Shown: piece by piece, positions 1-7,344 of the stretch
Position numbering within the stretch: position 1 is the stretch's first letter
Layout of the letters: each line of letters opens with the position of its first letter
From: Thiemannella venezuelensis
GTDB lineage: Bacteria > Actinomycetota > Actinomycetes > Streptosporangiales > Streptosporangiaceae
Direction: 5' to 3'
DNA: 39,358 bases
Assembly: GCF_014203605.1 (NCBI RefSeq)
Contig: NZ_JACHJJ010000040.1
Location: 1-39,358 of the forward strand
Made by a program: the position numbers and the translations under genes
Notes under the pieces: generated by a model
Seen by the model: only the letters and a program-made list of their open reading frames with translations
The model's database searches: none
Told to the model about the DNA's origin: nothing

Positions 1-51
1 GCGCCGCACCACCTCGTGGTCGTCCACCAGAACCACCCGGATCACACCCAT
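1..51 (-). CDS. NarL/FixJ-type response regulator, N-terminal fragment
   Basis: Only the first 17 codons are inside the window; the gene runs off the left edge. They read MGVIRVVLVDDHEVVRR, the classic start of a receiver domain: a hydrophobic first strand followed by the acidic pair DD that helps bind magnesium at the phosphorylation site. The VDDHEVVRR stretch is typical of NarL/FixJ (LuxR-type output) regulators and is very like the start of mycobacterial DosR/DevR. The phosphorylated Asp and the DNA-binding domain lie outside, so the exact regulator cannot be named. The neighbouring genes (Acg-type nitroreductase, CBS protein, arginine catabolism remnant) fit a DosR-like regulator, which is inference. 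Confidence 0.75.
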   Translation of the reverse strand, partial: MGVIRVVLVDDHEVVRR

Positions 52-203
52 ACCCCTCAGCACCCCTCACCGCCGCCGACCGGACCCCCCGGCCGGCCCC
101 TCCGGGCGACGGCGCTCGTCCGTCCCCGGAGCAACCATCAAAACACGGGCCCCGCCCGGACAGCAGAACGGATCCGTCCGGTGACGTTGCGTAACCTGTC
201 CTC

Positions 204-569
204 ATGTCGAAACCAGATGTGGCGCTCCAGACCCTCGTAGATGTCGTCACCCACACCCAGGCCGGTATCAGCATCACCGTGACGGCCGACGGCGCGCCCA
301 TCACAGGGGTGCTCATCTCCGCCGAGGAGTTCGCCACCAACGTCGCCCAGCAGATAAGCAGGGCGCACGACTTCACGTCGGAGGATGTCAAGGGATTCAA
401 CCTCCTCTTCGAGCACCTCGGCGAGGCCGCTCGCGGGGAGTTCCTGCACCTGCGGAACGCGCATCTGGTCACGGGCGCCGAGGTCCCCCGGGAGGAGGGC
501 GGCTGGTGGCGCATCCGGATCGCCGATGTCAGCGGATGGTCCTGCGGCCAGATGTCCCCGCTGAGATAA
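204..569 (+). CDS. GvpU-like gas vesicle accessory family protein, orphan
   Basis: A 121-residue soluble protein with no signal peptide or membrane segment. The order of conserved pieces matches my memory of GvpU proteins: an early ITVTADGAPITGVLISAEEF stretch, a central helix, then EFLHLRNAHL and a C-terminal GWWRIRIADVSGWSCGQMS region. GvpU is an accessory protein of gas vesicle clusters, where it modulates vesicle assembly or clustering. No structural gas vesicle gene (gvpA, gvpF, gvpN) is visible here, so the protein is an orphan in this window and its role is open. The ATG at 204 is followed at once by family-like sequence; there is no strong Shine-Dalgarno. It is followed by 188 bases holding two inverted repeats and then a DoxX-like gene. 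Confidence 0.55.
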   Translation: MSKPDVALQTLVDVVTHTQAGISITVTADGAPITGVLISAEEFATNVAQQISRAHDFTSEDVKGFNLLFEHLGEAARGEFLHLRNAHLVTGAEVPREEGGWWRIRIADVSGWSCGQMSPLR

Positions 570-630
570 CCGTGACCGCCACGCTCCGGCTCGTCCGCGA
601 AACTCCCCGACCCGACCGGTGCGTCCGGGG

Positions 631-659
631 CCAAGGTCCCACCGGCGGCAGGACCTTGG
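631..659. promoter_or_regulatory. Inverted repeat CCAAGGTCC-N11-GGACCTTGG
   Basis: Two perfect 9-base arms (631-639 and 651-659) separated by 11 bases, in the gap between the GvpU-like and DoxX-like genes. It could fold as a weak terminator for the upstream gene or serve as an operator for the downstream one. A very similar element (AGGTCCC, then GGCGGCA, then GGACCT) occurs at 3739-3764 upstream of the nitroreductase, which favours a shared regulatory site over a terminator. Confidence 0.4.
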
Positions 660-667
660 AGACGACG

Positions 668-687
668 GCAGAGCCGTACGGCTCTGC
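668..687. promoter_or_regulatory. Perfect 20-base palindrome upstream of doxX-like gene
   Basis: The sequence GCAGAGCCGTACGGCTCTGC is its own reverse complement over all 20 bases, with no spacer. It lies 70 bases upstream of the DoxX-like ATG (758). A spacerless palindrome makes a poor RNA hairpin loop and is more typical of a site for a dimeric DNA-binding protein, for example a TetR- or GntR-type repressor. No such regulator is encoded nearby in the window, so the partner is unknown. Confidence 0.4.
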
Positions 688-757
688 GGGAAGACCGGGT
701 CCGGCCGATGTACTGGATGACAGAAGAGAGAGCAGCGCATCGGACAAGGAGCCAGTC

Positions 758-1327
758 ATGGCCGTCATCGAAGGACGCACGCCGGTCAACGGCCACGTCA
801 TCCCCACCCCCGCCGGCACCCGCGCCACCGCAGCCGCCACCCGCGCCCCCGCCGCCTACGCCTGGGCCGCCGCCCGGATCGCGCTGGGCTGGGTGTTCCT
901 GTGGGCCTTCGCCGACAAGACCTTCGGCCTCGGCTTCGCCACCCCCGCCGCCAAGGCGTGGACCAACGGCGGCAGCCCGACCACCGGCTTCCTCAAGGGA
1001 ACCGGCGAGAACGCCCTCGGCGGCCTCTTCGGCGGCCTGGCCGGACAGGCCTGGGTCGACTGGCTGTTCATGCTCGGCCTGCTCGGCGTCGGCACCGCCC
1101 TCCTGCTGGGCGCGGGCATGCGCATCGCGGCCGGCGCGGGCGCGGCCATGATGCTGCTGATGTGGGCGGCCCAGCTGCCCCTGGACACCAACCCGTTCAT
1201 GGACGACCACATCGTCTACGCCGTCGTCCTGGCCGGCCTGGCCCTGGCCCACGCCGGCGACACCCTGGGCATCGGCGCCTGGTGGGGCAGGACCGCCCTG
1301 GTCAAGCGACTCCCCGTGCTGAAGTGA
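758..1327 (+). CDS. DoxX-like integral membrane protein
   Basis: A 189-residue protein with a roughly 30-residue Ala/Thr/Pro-rich cytoplasmic leader and then about four hydrophobic segments: AARIALGWVFLWAF, WLFMLGLLGVGTALLLGAG, AGAAMMLLMWAAQL and HIVYAVVLAGLALAHAG. The first helix with its Arg/Trp pattern and the short DKTFGLG loop are typical of DoxX/TQO-small-subunit-like proteins, which are linked to quinone or thiol redox chemistry in the membrane; the exact reaction of this branch is not known. The start at 758 is chosen because AAGGAG sits 6 bases upstream; the longer frame that begins further upstream lacks family-like sequence. A strong hairpin follows the stop. Its neighbours suggest a redox or low-oxygen role. 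Confidence 0.75.
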   Translation: MAVIEGRTPVNGHVIPTPAGTRATAAATRAPAAYAWAAARIALGWVFLWAFADKTFGLGFATPAAKAWTNGGSPTTGFLKGTGENALGGLFGGLAGQAWVDWLFMLGLLGVGTALLLGAGMRIAAGAGAAMMLLMWAAQLPLDTNPFMDDHIVYAVVLAGLALAHAGDTLGIGAWWGRTALVKRLPVLK

Positions 1328-1337
1328 CCGCCCGCAC

Positions 1338-1371
1338 GACGCCCGTCCCCTGACCGAAGGGGACGGGCGTC
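1338..1371 (+). terminator. Hairpin terminator after doxX-like gene
   Basis: Arms GACGCCCGTCCCC (1338-1350) and GGGGACGGGCGTC (1359-1371) pair perfectly over 13 bases around an 8-base loop, starting 10 bases after the DoxX-like stop. There is no U tract, as is common for actinomycete terminators. The right arm also contains GGGAC-N4-GTCCA, so the same bases may double as a binding site for the next gene. Confidence 0.7.
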
Positions 1372-1373
1372 CA
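1360..1373. promoter_or_regulatory. Possible DosR/DevR-like box upstream of CBS gene
   Basis: GGGAC-GGGC-GTCCA matches nine of ten fixed positions of the GGGAC-N4-GTCCC core known for DosR/DevR boxes. It lies about 60 bases before the CBS-BON start. It overlaps the terminator arm, so the match may be a by-product of that hairpin. Confidence 0.2.
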
Positions 1374-1433
1374 GGTCGTGAGAACCCCACCTGTACGGCG
1401 AAAGCCCTCAAATCAAGCAGAAAGGTAGTGACG

Positions 1434-2105
1434 ATGATGATGCAGGTCAAAGATGTGATGGGCCGGGTGGCCATCGCGGTGCGGCAGGACGCCTCCTTCG
1501 CCGAGCTGGTCGCCACGATGCAGCGCTTCAAGGTCGGTGCGGTCACCGTGATCGACGCCGACCGCCGCCCGGTGGGCGTGGTGTCCGAGGACGACCTCCT
1601 GCTCAAGGAGATCGTCGACCATCCGCACGGTACGGCGTTGCTGCCGGGCCGCATCCGCCGCCGGGACCGCCGCAAGGCCGCCGGCACCCTCGCGAGCCGG
1701 CTCATGACGAGCCCGGCGATCACGGTCACCGCCGGAACGCCGGTGCGCGAGGCGGCCCGGCTGATGCACGCTCACCGGATCAAGCAACTCCCGGTGATCG
1801 ACACGGTGACGGGGCGGATCGCCGGGACCGTGCACCAGGGCGACCTATTGAAGATCTTCCTGCGCCCGGCCGCCGACATCCGCCGGGAGGTCACCGCCGT
1901 CCTCACCCGGCTCGGCATCCCCGCCGAGCAGATCACCGCCGGCGTCCGGGACGGCGTCGTCACGCTGGGCGGCCGGGTCGCCCGGTGCTCGCAGATCGCC
2001 TCGCTGGTGGCGGCCGTCCGGGCCGTCGAAGGGGTGGTGGAGGTCGAGGACGACCTGACCTTCCAGGTCGACGATCTCCTCACCGTCCCGATGCCCCTCC
2101 TCTGA
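1434..2105 (+). CDS. CBS-CBS-BON domain protein
   Basis: A 223-residue cytosolic protein. Two CBS domains are visible at about residues 5-60 (VKDVMGRVAIAV ... RPVGVVSEDDLL) and 85-143 (SRLMTSPAITVTAG ... GTVHQGDLLKIF), followed by a BON domain at about 150-215 (GVRDGVVTLGGRV ... VEGVVEVEDDL). CBS pairs bind adenine nucleotides as energy sensors. BON domains are thought to contact lipid or act as protein modules. Proteins of this layout are frequent in DosR-type regulons of actinobacteria. The start is uncertain among GTG 1428 and ATG 1434, 1437 and 1440; ATG 1434 has AAAGG about 8 bases upstream. It is a single-gene unit between hairpins. Confidence 0.85.
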   Translation: MMMQVKDVMGRVAIAVRQDASFAELVATMQRFKVGAVTVIDADRRPVGVVSEDDLLLKEIVDHPHGTALLPGRIRRRDRRKAAGTLASRLMTSPAITVTAGTPVREAARLMHAHRIKQLPVIDTVTGRIAGTVHQGDLLKIFLRPAADIRREVTAVLTRLGIPAEQITAGVRDGVVTLGGRVARCSQIASLVAAVRAVEGVVEVEDDLTFQVDDLLTVPMPLL

Positions 2106-2633
2106 GGCGGTCACCCCTTCCCTCCGCGACAGCGGCGGGCGCCCGCAGGGGCGGTACCGTCCACGGCCATGGGAGCTCACCCACGGCCCTCCTCCGAGCC
2201 TCACCGGGACCGGATCCACCAGGTGATCGACCGGATGAGCACCGGCCGCGCACCGACGGTGGAGAGATCCCGCGCCCGCCGGCCGTCCCCGACCTACGCA
2301 CCTACGCTGGGGGCGAATCCCCGCCGCCCAGCCGACCGGACCCACCCGCGCGCAGGGCGCCTTCCTCCGCGGCATCCCCTGGCGCCACCCGGTCACCTCC
2401 TCGACCGCCTGCCGTCCTCCCCCGTCTGGCGCCGGCAACGGCTTCAGCCACCAGGACCCCGGATTCCCGGACGTCGTGGCCGGCGAGAAAGCCGGCGCGG
2501 TGCGCCTCTCCCCGCCACCGGACACCGGAACGAGCCCGGCGTCGTGCCGGCCTGCGCCGGCGACGCGCCCGCCCTGGGGACCCCGGCCGCGGTGAACACC
2601 GCCGGGGCCTGAGCGACCCGGGTCCCCACCGAC
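2106..2633. other. Gap without a convincing gene
   Basis: These 528 bases follow the CBS-BON stop and precede the terminator of the convergent nitroreductase gene. The open frames here read as Arg/Pro/Ala-rich low-complexity shadows with no domain, no good ribosome site and no family resemblance. A short GC-rich palindrome (2135-2146) lies just after the CBS-BON stop and may aid termination. I see no tRNA, riboswitch or repeat here. Confidence 0.5.
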
Positions 2634-2666
2634 GCGGCGCCCCGCAGGGGATCTGCGGGGCGCCGC
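2634..2666 (-). terminator. Hairpin terminator downstream of nitroreductase
   Basis: Arms GCGGCGCCCCGCAG (2634-2647) and CTGCGGGGCGCCGC (2653-2666) pair perfectly over 14 bases with a 5-base loop. It lies 57 bases past the stop of the minus-strand nitroreductase and could also stop readthrough from the plus-strand CBS-BON gene. Confidence 0.7.
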
Positions 2667-2722
2667 TGTTCTCCGTGGCGAAGACGCCCGCGGCGGCGCA
2701 CGTTCCGTGATCGTGCGTGCGC

Positions 2723-3685
2723 TCAGGCGGCGTGCAGCAACTCGGGGACGGGCCTGCGCGGGGCGCGCGGCACGGCGGGGCCGTACCCGAGACGGATGAT
2801 CATCTGAGGGTGGCCGCCGGGATGCCGGGGATCGGTGTGGTGGCGCATGTCGCGCAGGTCCAGCGGCTGGTTGAGGAACGAGGCGGACACTCCGTGCAGG
2901 GTGGCCACCAGCAGGACCCGCTGCAGCGCCTGACCGGCGCGCAACCAGTGGGCGGGGTCGTCGCCCGGGGTGGTCAGGACGGCGAGGTGGGGACGGGCCT
3001 CGAAGCGGACGCGTTCCCGGGTCACCCTCGCGAGGTCGCGGACCGGCACCAGATCGCCGATCGGCCGCGGCCCCTGGACATAGGGCGGCATGCCGTCGGA
3101 GTGGGACGGGCCGGAGGTCCACCGGGCCAGCTCGGCGCGGTAGGCGCGGTTGCCGGTGAGCGTCTCCTCCGCCGCGGCGACCTCCTCCAGCAGGGCGACG
3201 CTCGCCGGATCGCGGAGGAAGACCAGTCCGGCCCCTTCCAACCGGGCGGCCATGCCCAGCTCGTCCGCGACCGCCGCCGGGATGGGGGCGTCGGTGAACG
3301 GCTGCCGGTTGGTACGCCGGATCTTGATCGCGTCGTACAGATCGTGCTCGGCCGTCGAGGCGGGAGCGGCGCTCGCGGGCCGTACCGCGGCCAGCAGGGT
3401 GGACGGATCGTCCCCGGCCGCCCGGGCCGACCAGATGAGCGGCCGGTGTCCGCTGACGCGCAGGGCGAGCCGGAGGTTGAACAGGGCCGCGCCGCAACTG
3501 ATGCGCAGGGAGCGGCCGCGCGGATCGGCCACTTTCAGCCAGCGGTCCGGATCGGCGTGGAGCTCGATGTACTCCCGGCGGCGGGCGACGAAGCGCCACG
3601 GCTGGGTGTTGTGCACCGAAGGCGCGGTGCCGGCCGCGGTGATGAGGCGGCGTGTTCCGGCGTGGGTGGCCAGTGGGTTGAGCAT
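2723..3685 (-). CDS. Acg-family nitroreductase-like flavoprotein
   Basis: A 320-residue protein of the Acg subfamily of FMN nitroreductase-fold proteins. Recognisable pieces are the N-terminal APSVHNTQPWRF stretch (about residues 20-32) that contacts FMN, a second half with RRTNRQPFTD, and a C-terminal PQMIIRLGYGP motif. The length matches the duplicated-fold Acg branch rather than the roughly 200-residue single-domain enzymes. Acg proteins belong to the DosR regulon in Mycobacterium tuberculosis, where members are induced by hypoxia and may sequester FMN rather than act as classic nitroreductases. The ATG at 3685 is preceded by an excellent AAGGAGG 7 bases away. The gene is divergent from the damaged arginine locus and shares with it a 343-base gap holding a 10-base-arm palindrome. 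Confidence 0.85.
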   Translation of the reverse strand: MLNPLATHAGTRRLITAAGTAPSVHNTQPWRFVARRREYIELHADPDRWLKVADPRGRSLRISCGAALFNLRLALRVSGHRPLIWSARAAGDDPSTLLAAVRPASAAPASTAEHDLYDAIKIRRTNRQPFTDAPIPAAVADELGMAARLEGAGLVFLRDPASVALLEEVAAAEETLTGNRAYRAELARWTSGPSHSDGMPPYVQGPRPIGDLVPVRDLARVTRERVRFEARPHLAVLTTPGDDPAHWLRAGQALQRVLLVATLHGVSASFLNQPLDLRDMRHHTDPRHPGGHPQMIIRLGYGPAVPRAPRRPVPELLHAA

Positions 3686-4028
3686 GGCGAACCTCCTTGC
3701 CTTGAGGCTCGCGCACCGGCGCGGACCAGGGCAGAGGCGTAGGTCCCGGCGGCACGGGACCTACGGACCGCGGAACGGCCGGGTTAGGGCGACGGATCCG
3801 CAGGGTAATGGCGACTACGTACTGTGACGACATAGCAGCGGTAAAGGCCGTTCGCCTACGCCGCCGAGCTGGAAAAAACGGTCCAATGAGGACAGATTCC
3901 CGGCTGCTGGACAGACGCACCACGGATCGCAGAAGACCCGGGACGGTCACCGGCCACCGCGCCGTCCATGCCGAGAGGGCCACCGCCGACCGGGCAGGTG
4001 GCCGCATCACCGTCAATCGGGAAGCACC
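3686..4028. other. Divergent intergenic region, nitroreductase / arc remnant
   Basis: 343 bases between two divergent genes. Apart from the inverted repeat listed separately at 3739-3764 and a possible DosR-like box at 3756-3770, I see no gene. The one short plus-strand frame (3808-4032) is Arg-rich, lacks a good ribosome site and resembles nothing. Both divergent promoters must lie here, but I could not assign -35 and -10 boxes with confidence. Confidence 0.5.
3739..3764. promoter_or_regulatory. Inverted repeat GTAGGTCCCG-N6-CGGGACCTAC
   Basis: Two perfect 10-base arms (3739-3748 and 3755-3764) with a 6-base spacer, 54 bases upstream of the nitroreductase start and between divergent genes, hence a likely operator. 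The right arm continues into GGGACCTACGGACCG (3756-3770), close to a relaxed DosR/DevR box. The arm and spacer sequence closely resembles the element at 631-659. Confidence 0.5.
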
Positions 4029-5594
4029 ATGAAAGACACAGAAGGCTGACCGCTCACCGGAGCGGCCGCCGCCGATCGGACCGGCCGGCAGGACAGCGCC
4101 CCTCCGCCCGCCGGGGAAGGCGGGCGGCTGGGACTGCTCCAAGCCGTCGCGCTGGTCGTCGGCAACATCGTGGGCACCGGGATCTTCCTGCTCCCGGCCT
4201 CCCTCGCGGCCTTCGGGACCGTCAGCATCCTGGCGTTCGGCATCGTCACCCTCGGCGCGCTCGCGCTCGCCGTCGTCTTCGGGCGGCTCGGCCGGCGCAT
4301 CCCGGCCTCGGGCGGGCCGTACGCCTACGCCCGCGACTCCTTCGGGGAGTTCCCCGGCTTCATGAACGCATGGTCGTTCTGGATCACGGCATGGGCCGGC
4401 AACGCGGGAATCGCCGTCGCCTGGGTGGGCTACGTCGTCCACTTCGCCGACGCGGCGTTCGGCCTGGACTGGAGCGGCACCGCCGCCCAGGTGGTCATCG
4501 GGCTGATCGGCCTGTGGATCCCGGCGCTGATCAACCTCGCCGGCGTCACCAAGATGGGCGCCTTCCAACTGGTCACGACCATCCTGAAGTTCGCCCCGCT
4601 GATCTTCGTCGCGATCGTCGGCCTGTTCTTCGTGCAGTCGGCCGACTTCGGCCCGTTCAACGCCACCGGCGGTTCGTGGATCGGCGCCGTCTCGGTGTCC
4701 GCCGCGCTGGTGCTGTTCGCCTACTCCGGCGTGGAGAGCGTCGGCATCGCCGCAGCCTCCCTGGCCGAGCTCGCCCGCGAGCACGAGCTCGTCATCACCC
4801 ACGGCAACGGCCCGCAGGTGGGGGTCCTGGCGCTGGAGAGCGCCACCGACCCCAACCTCACCCGCCCCTACCCGCTCGACACGCTCGGCGCGCAGACCCA
4901 GGGCATGATCGGCTACTGGATGCTCCAGGCGCTGCAGAACGCGCTGCCGGGCCGCCAGGTCATCTCCATGGTCAACCAGACGCTCGTCTCCGCGGTGGAC
5001 CCGGCCTTCGACGACCCCACCAAGTTCGTCGGCCAGGTCTACGACCGGGCCGAGGCCGGGAAACTGGCCGCGGAGAACGGCTGGGCGGTCAAGCCCGACG
5101 GACCGTACTGGCGTCGCGTGGTGCCCTCGCCCGCCCCGCAGCGGGTGGTGGAGACCCGGCTGATCCGGAGCCTGGTCCGCGACGGTGTCGTGGTGGTCTG
5201 CGCGGGTGGCGGCGGCGTCCCCGTCATCCGCAACGGCAACGGCCGGCTGCAGGGCATCGAGGCGGTCATCGACAAGGACCTGACCGGCTCGATGCTCGCC
5301 GAGGCGCTGGAGTGCGACGCCTTCCTGATCCTGACCGACGTGCCTCGGGTCATGAAGGGCTTCGGCACCCCCGAGCAGCAGGAGATCCGCCACACCACCC
5401 CGCACGAGCTGCGCGAGCTGGACTTCCCCGCCGGGTCGATGGGGCCGAAGGTCGAGGCGGCCTGCCGGTTCGTCGAGACCACCGGCGACATGGCCGCCGT
5501 CGGCCGCCTGGACCAGGCCGTGCAGATCCTCGAGGGTACGGCGGGCACCATCGTCACCCCCAACGCCACCTGGCCCCTGGCCAGCACGCTGTGA
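4029..5594 (+). pseudogene. ArcD-like permease / carbamate kinase fusion remnant
   Basis: The frame first encodes half of an APC-family amino acid permease (GNIVGTGIFLLPAS in helix 1, the RIPASGGPYAYARDSFG loop, the WSFWITAWAGNAG segment; about five to six helices). At about 4752-4770 it passes in frame into carbamate kinase (REHELVITHGNGPQVGVLAL, VVVVCAGGGGVPVI, VIDKDLT, AGSMGPKVEAA). The permease lacks its second half. The kinase lacks roughly its first 40 residues, including the conserved GGNA phosphate-binding motif. The only sensible ATG (4029) meets an in-frame TGA at 4047; without it the next standard start is GTG 4170, inside helix 1. ArcD imports arginine and ArcC makes ATP from carbamoyl phosphate, so a deletion inside an arc operon would explain the structure. 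A functional fusion starting at 4170 cannot be excluded. Confidence 0.65.
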
Positions 5595-5666
5595 CGATCG
5601 CGGAGCACCCGCCCCGCGCCCGTGGATGAACGCCCGGTCCCGCGGCCGTGCTCCGGCGCTCCGCCG

Positions 5667-6893
5667 TCACCCGGGAGAGCCGGACCGGACCGCCGCGGAC
5701 GGGCGCGGCCCGGGGCGCAGGCCGAACAGGAAGCGGGTCGGGGCGGTGCGGCGGACCAGGAGGTCGTACACCGCGAAGATCAGCACCAGGGAGACCACAC
5801 TGATCACCGAGAACTTCACGATGATCGGCGCCTCCCAGCCGACCACGACGAACGCGACCGCGACGACGATCGGCTGGTGCAGGACGTACAGCGGCAGAAC
5901 GGCCTCGGACAGGTAGGCGTACCAGCGGCGGGACCCGGACTCCCGCCGGGTCGCCGCCGACCGGCCGCGGCGGTCCAGGAAGCCGAGTATCGCGGTCAGC
6001 CAGCACCACCCGGTCACGCCGAACAGGGCTCGGCCGGCCACCGCCTGCGGGGTCGGGTCGGTGAAGGGGTCGCCGCCCGCGGTCATCAGCAGCGGCCCGC
6101 CGACCAGGAAGATCACCACGCCGGAGACCGCGAGCAGGCGCAGGTCGCGGCGGAGCGCGGCCCTGAACCGCTCGTCACCGGCGAAGGCGAACCCGAACAG
6201 GAAGAACAGCAGGTACGCCGCCCGGTGCCAGCCCGCGAACTGCTCCTCCAGCCCGGCCAGCGCGCACACCACCGCCAGCGGCACGGCCGGCAGCAGGATG
6301 GCTCCCGGGCGGCGCTCGGCGAAGACGGCGGCGCGGTCGGCGAGCCGCGGCCCCCGGGCGCCGCCCCAGCGCACCAGCGGGACCAGCACGAGGGAGAACG
6401 TCAGCAGCAGCAGCAGGAACCACAGGTGGCCGAACTCGAAGTGCCGCCCTTCGAAGATGAACGGGAAGTCGTGCCACTTGAACCCGTCCAGGTCGAAGAA
6501 GCGCGGCAGGAACTCCAGGTAGGACTCCTGGAAGGCGGGGTCGGCCCGCTGCCGCAACCACTCGGGCACGGGCACCAGCACGGCGGTCCCGAACACCAGC
6601 GGCACCCCGAGGCGGCGCAGGCGCTCGGCGACGTACTCCCCGGCGCCCCGCCGGCGCAGCGAGTGCCACGCCCCCAGGCCCGCCAGGAAGAACAGCAGCG
6701 GCATCGCCCACAACACGCCGAGGGCCGCGACGACCAGCGTGACCGGGGTGGTCTCGGCGTTCTTCACGTAGAAGTCGTCCCGGGCGTCGAAGACCAGCGC
6801 CGTGTGGAAGAACACCAGCCCGACGACCACCAGGCCCCGGATGGAATCCAGTTCTGTGCGCCGCTCGGACGTCGTGGCGGGTGACGATGGCAT
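5667..6893 (-). CDS. Acyltransferase-3 family membrane protein
   Basis: A 408-residue multi-spanning membrane protein of the acyltransferase-3 (OafA/OpgC-like) superfamily. The first helix carries the family signature, LDSIRGLVVVGLVFFHTALV, with the conserved Arg and His (about residues 14-33). About ten hydrophobic segments follow, including GHLWFLLLLLTFSLVLVPL and YLLFFLFGFAFAG. Such proteins move acyl groups onto extracytoplasmic sugars, lipids or other small molecules; the acceptor is not readable from sequence. The ATG at 6893 is 3 bases after the stop of the upstream DUF1707 gene, so the two are probably co-transcribed. It is convergent with the arc remnant across a 72-base gap. A role in modifying the polyketide is conceivable but unsupported. 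Confidence 0.8.
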   Translation of the reverse strand: MPSSPATTSERRTELDSIRGLVVVGLVFFHTALVFDARDDFYVKNAETTPVTLVVAALGVLWAMPLLFFLAGLGAWHSLRRRGAGEYVAERLRRLGVPLVFGTAVLVPVPEWLRQRADPAFQESYLEFLPRFFDLDGFKWHDFPFIFEGRHFEFGHLWFLLLLLTFSLVLVPLVRWGGARGPRLADRAAVFAERRPGAILLPAVPLAVVCALAGLEEQFAGWHRAAYLLFFLFGFAFAGDERFRAALRRDLRLLAVSGVVIFLVGGPLLMTAGGDPFTDPTPQAVAGRALFGVTGWCWLTAILGFLDRRGRSAATRRESGSRRWYAYLSEAVLPLYVLHQPIVVAVAFVVVGWEAPIIVKFSVISVVSLVLIFAVYDLLVRRTAPTRFLFGLRPGPRPSAAVRSGSPG

Positions 6894-6896
6894 GGA

Positions 6897-7316
6897 TCAG
6901 GATCCTTCCCCGGTCGCGTCTCGTCTTCTCAGGATGATCCCGGCCGTCACGATCGCCAAGATGAGCGCGGGCGGGAGCATGCCCGTCGGCCAGAAGTCCT
7001 GGGGGCACTCCTCGGCCACGCTCACCGCCGCCCAGACCGCGACGTTGACCGCGAAGACGACCGCCCAGCCGGTCCACACGAGCTTCAGCCAGCGCGGGAG
7101 CCCGGCCGGGGACGGGCTCGGCGGGTTCCGCCGGCGCTCCTCGGGCAGGTCGGCGACCAGGTCGGCCAGCTCGCCCCGGGTCGCCGACCGGTAGGCCCGG
7201 CCCACCCGCTCGTCGAACTCCCCGAAGTCGAGGCAGCCCTCCTCCACGGCCAGCCGCAGGCGCTCGGCGGCGTCGTCGCGGTCTCGGTCGGATGCGCGTA
7301 CGTCGCGGTTGTGCAT
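6897..7316 (-). CDS. DUF1707 domain membrane protein
   Basis: 139 residues. The N-terminal domain (about residues 7-60: VRASDRDRDDAAERLRLAVE, then CLDFGEFDERVGRAYRSAT and GELADLVADLP) is a textbook DUF1707/SHOCT-like module common in actinobacteria. It is followed by a basic Pro-rich linker and two transmembrane segments (LVWTGWAVVFAVNVAVWAAV and MLPPALILAIVTAGIILR). The function of the domain is unknown; it is often fused to membrane segments. The start at 7316 is supported by GGGAGG 7 bases upstream. It lies immediately upstream of the acyltransferase gene and 28 bases downstream of the phosphotransferase gene, suggesting a three-gene minus-strand unit. Confidence 0.85.
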   Translation of the reverse strand: MHNRDVRASDRDRDDAAERLRLAVEEGCLDFGEFDERVGRAYRSATRGELADLVADLPEERRRNPPSPSPAGLPRWLKLVWTGWAVVFAVNVAVWAAVSVAEECPQDFWPTGMLPPALILAIVTAGIILRRRDATGEGS

Positions 7317-7344
7317 GTCAGCCTCCCGGGCGACGGAGAGGTGG

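Noticed and set aside
506-757. Longer start for the DoxX-like protein
   Set aside because: The added part covers the inverted repeat and the palindrome, has no family resemblance, and AAGGAG marks the start at 758.
3808-4032. Small Arg-rich frame in the divergent gap
   Set aside because: It has no ribosome site, no similarity and an atypical composition; it is probably non-coding.
1845-5405. Open minus-strand frame of about 1190 codons
   Set aside because: It crosses the CBS-BON gene, the nitroreductase and the arc remnant in the wrong frame, and its translation is low-complexity Arg/Gly/Asp-rich sequence.
5601-5655. 8-base inverted repeat CGGAGCAC / GTGCTCCG between convergent genes
   Set aside because: The arms are short and 39 bases apart; too weak to call a terminator.
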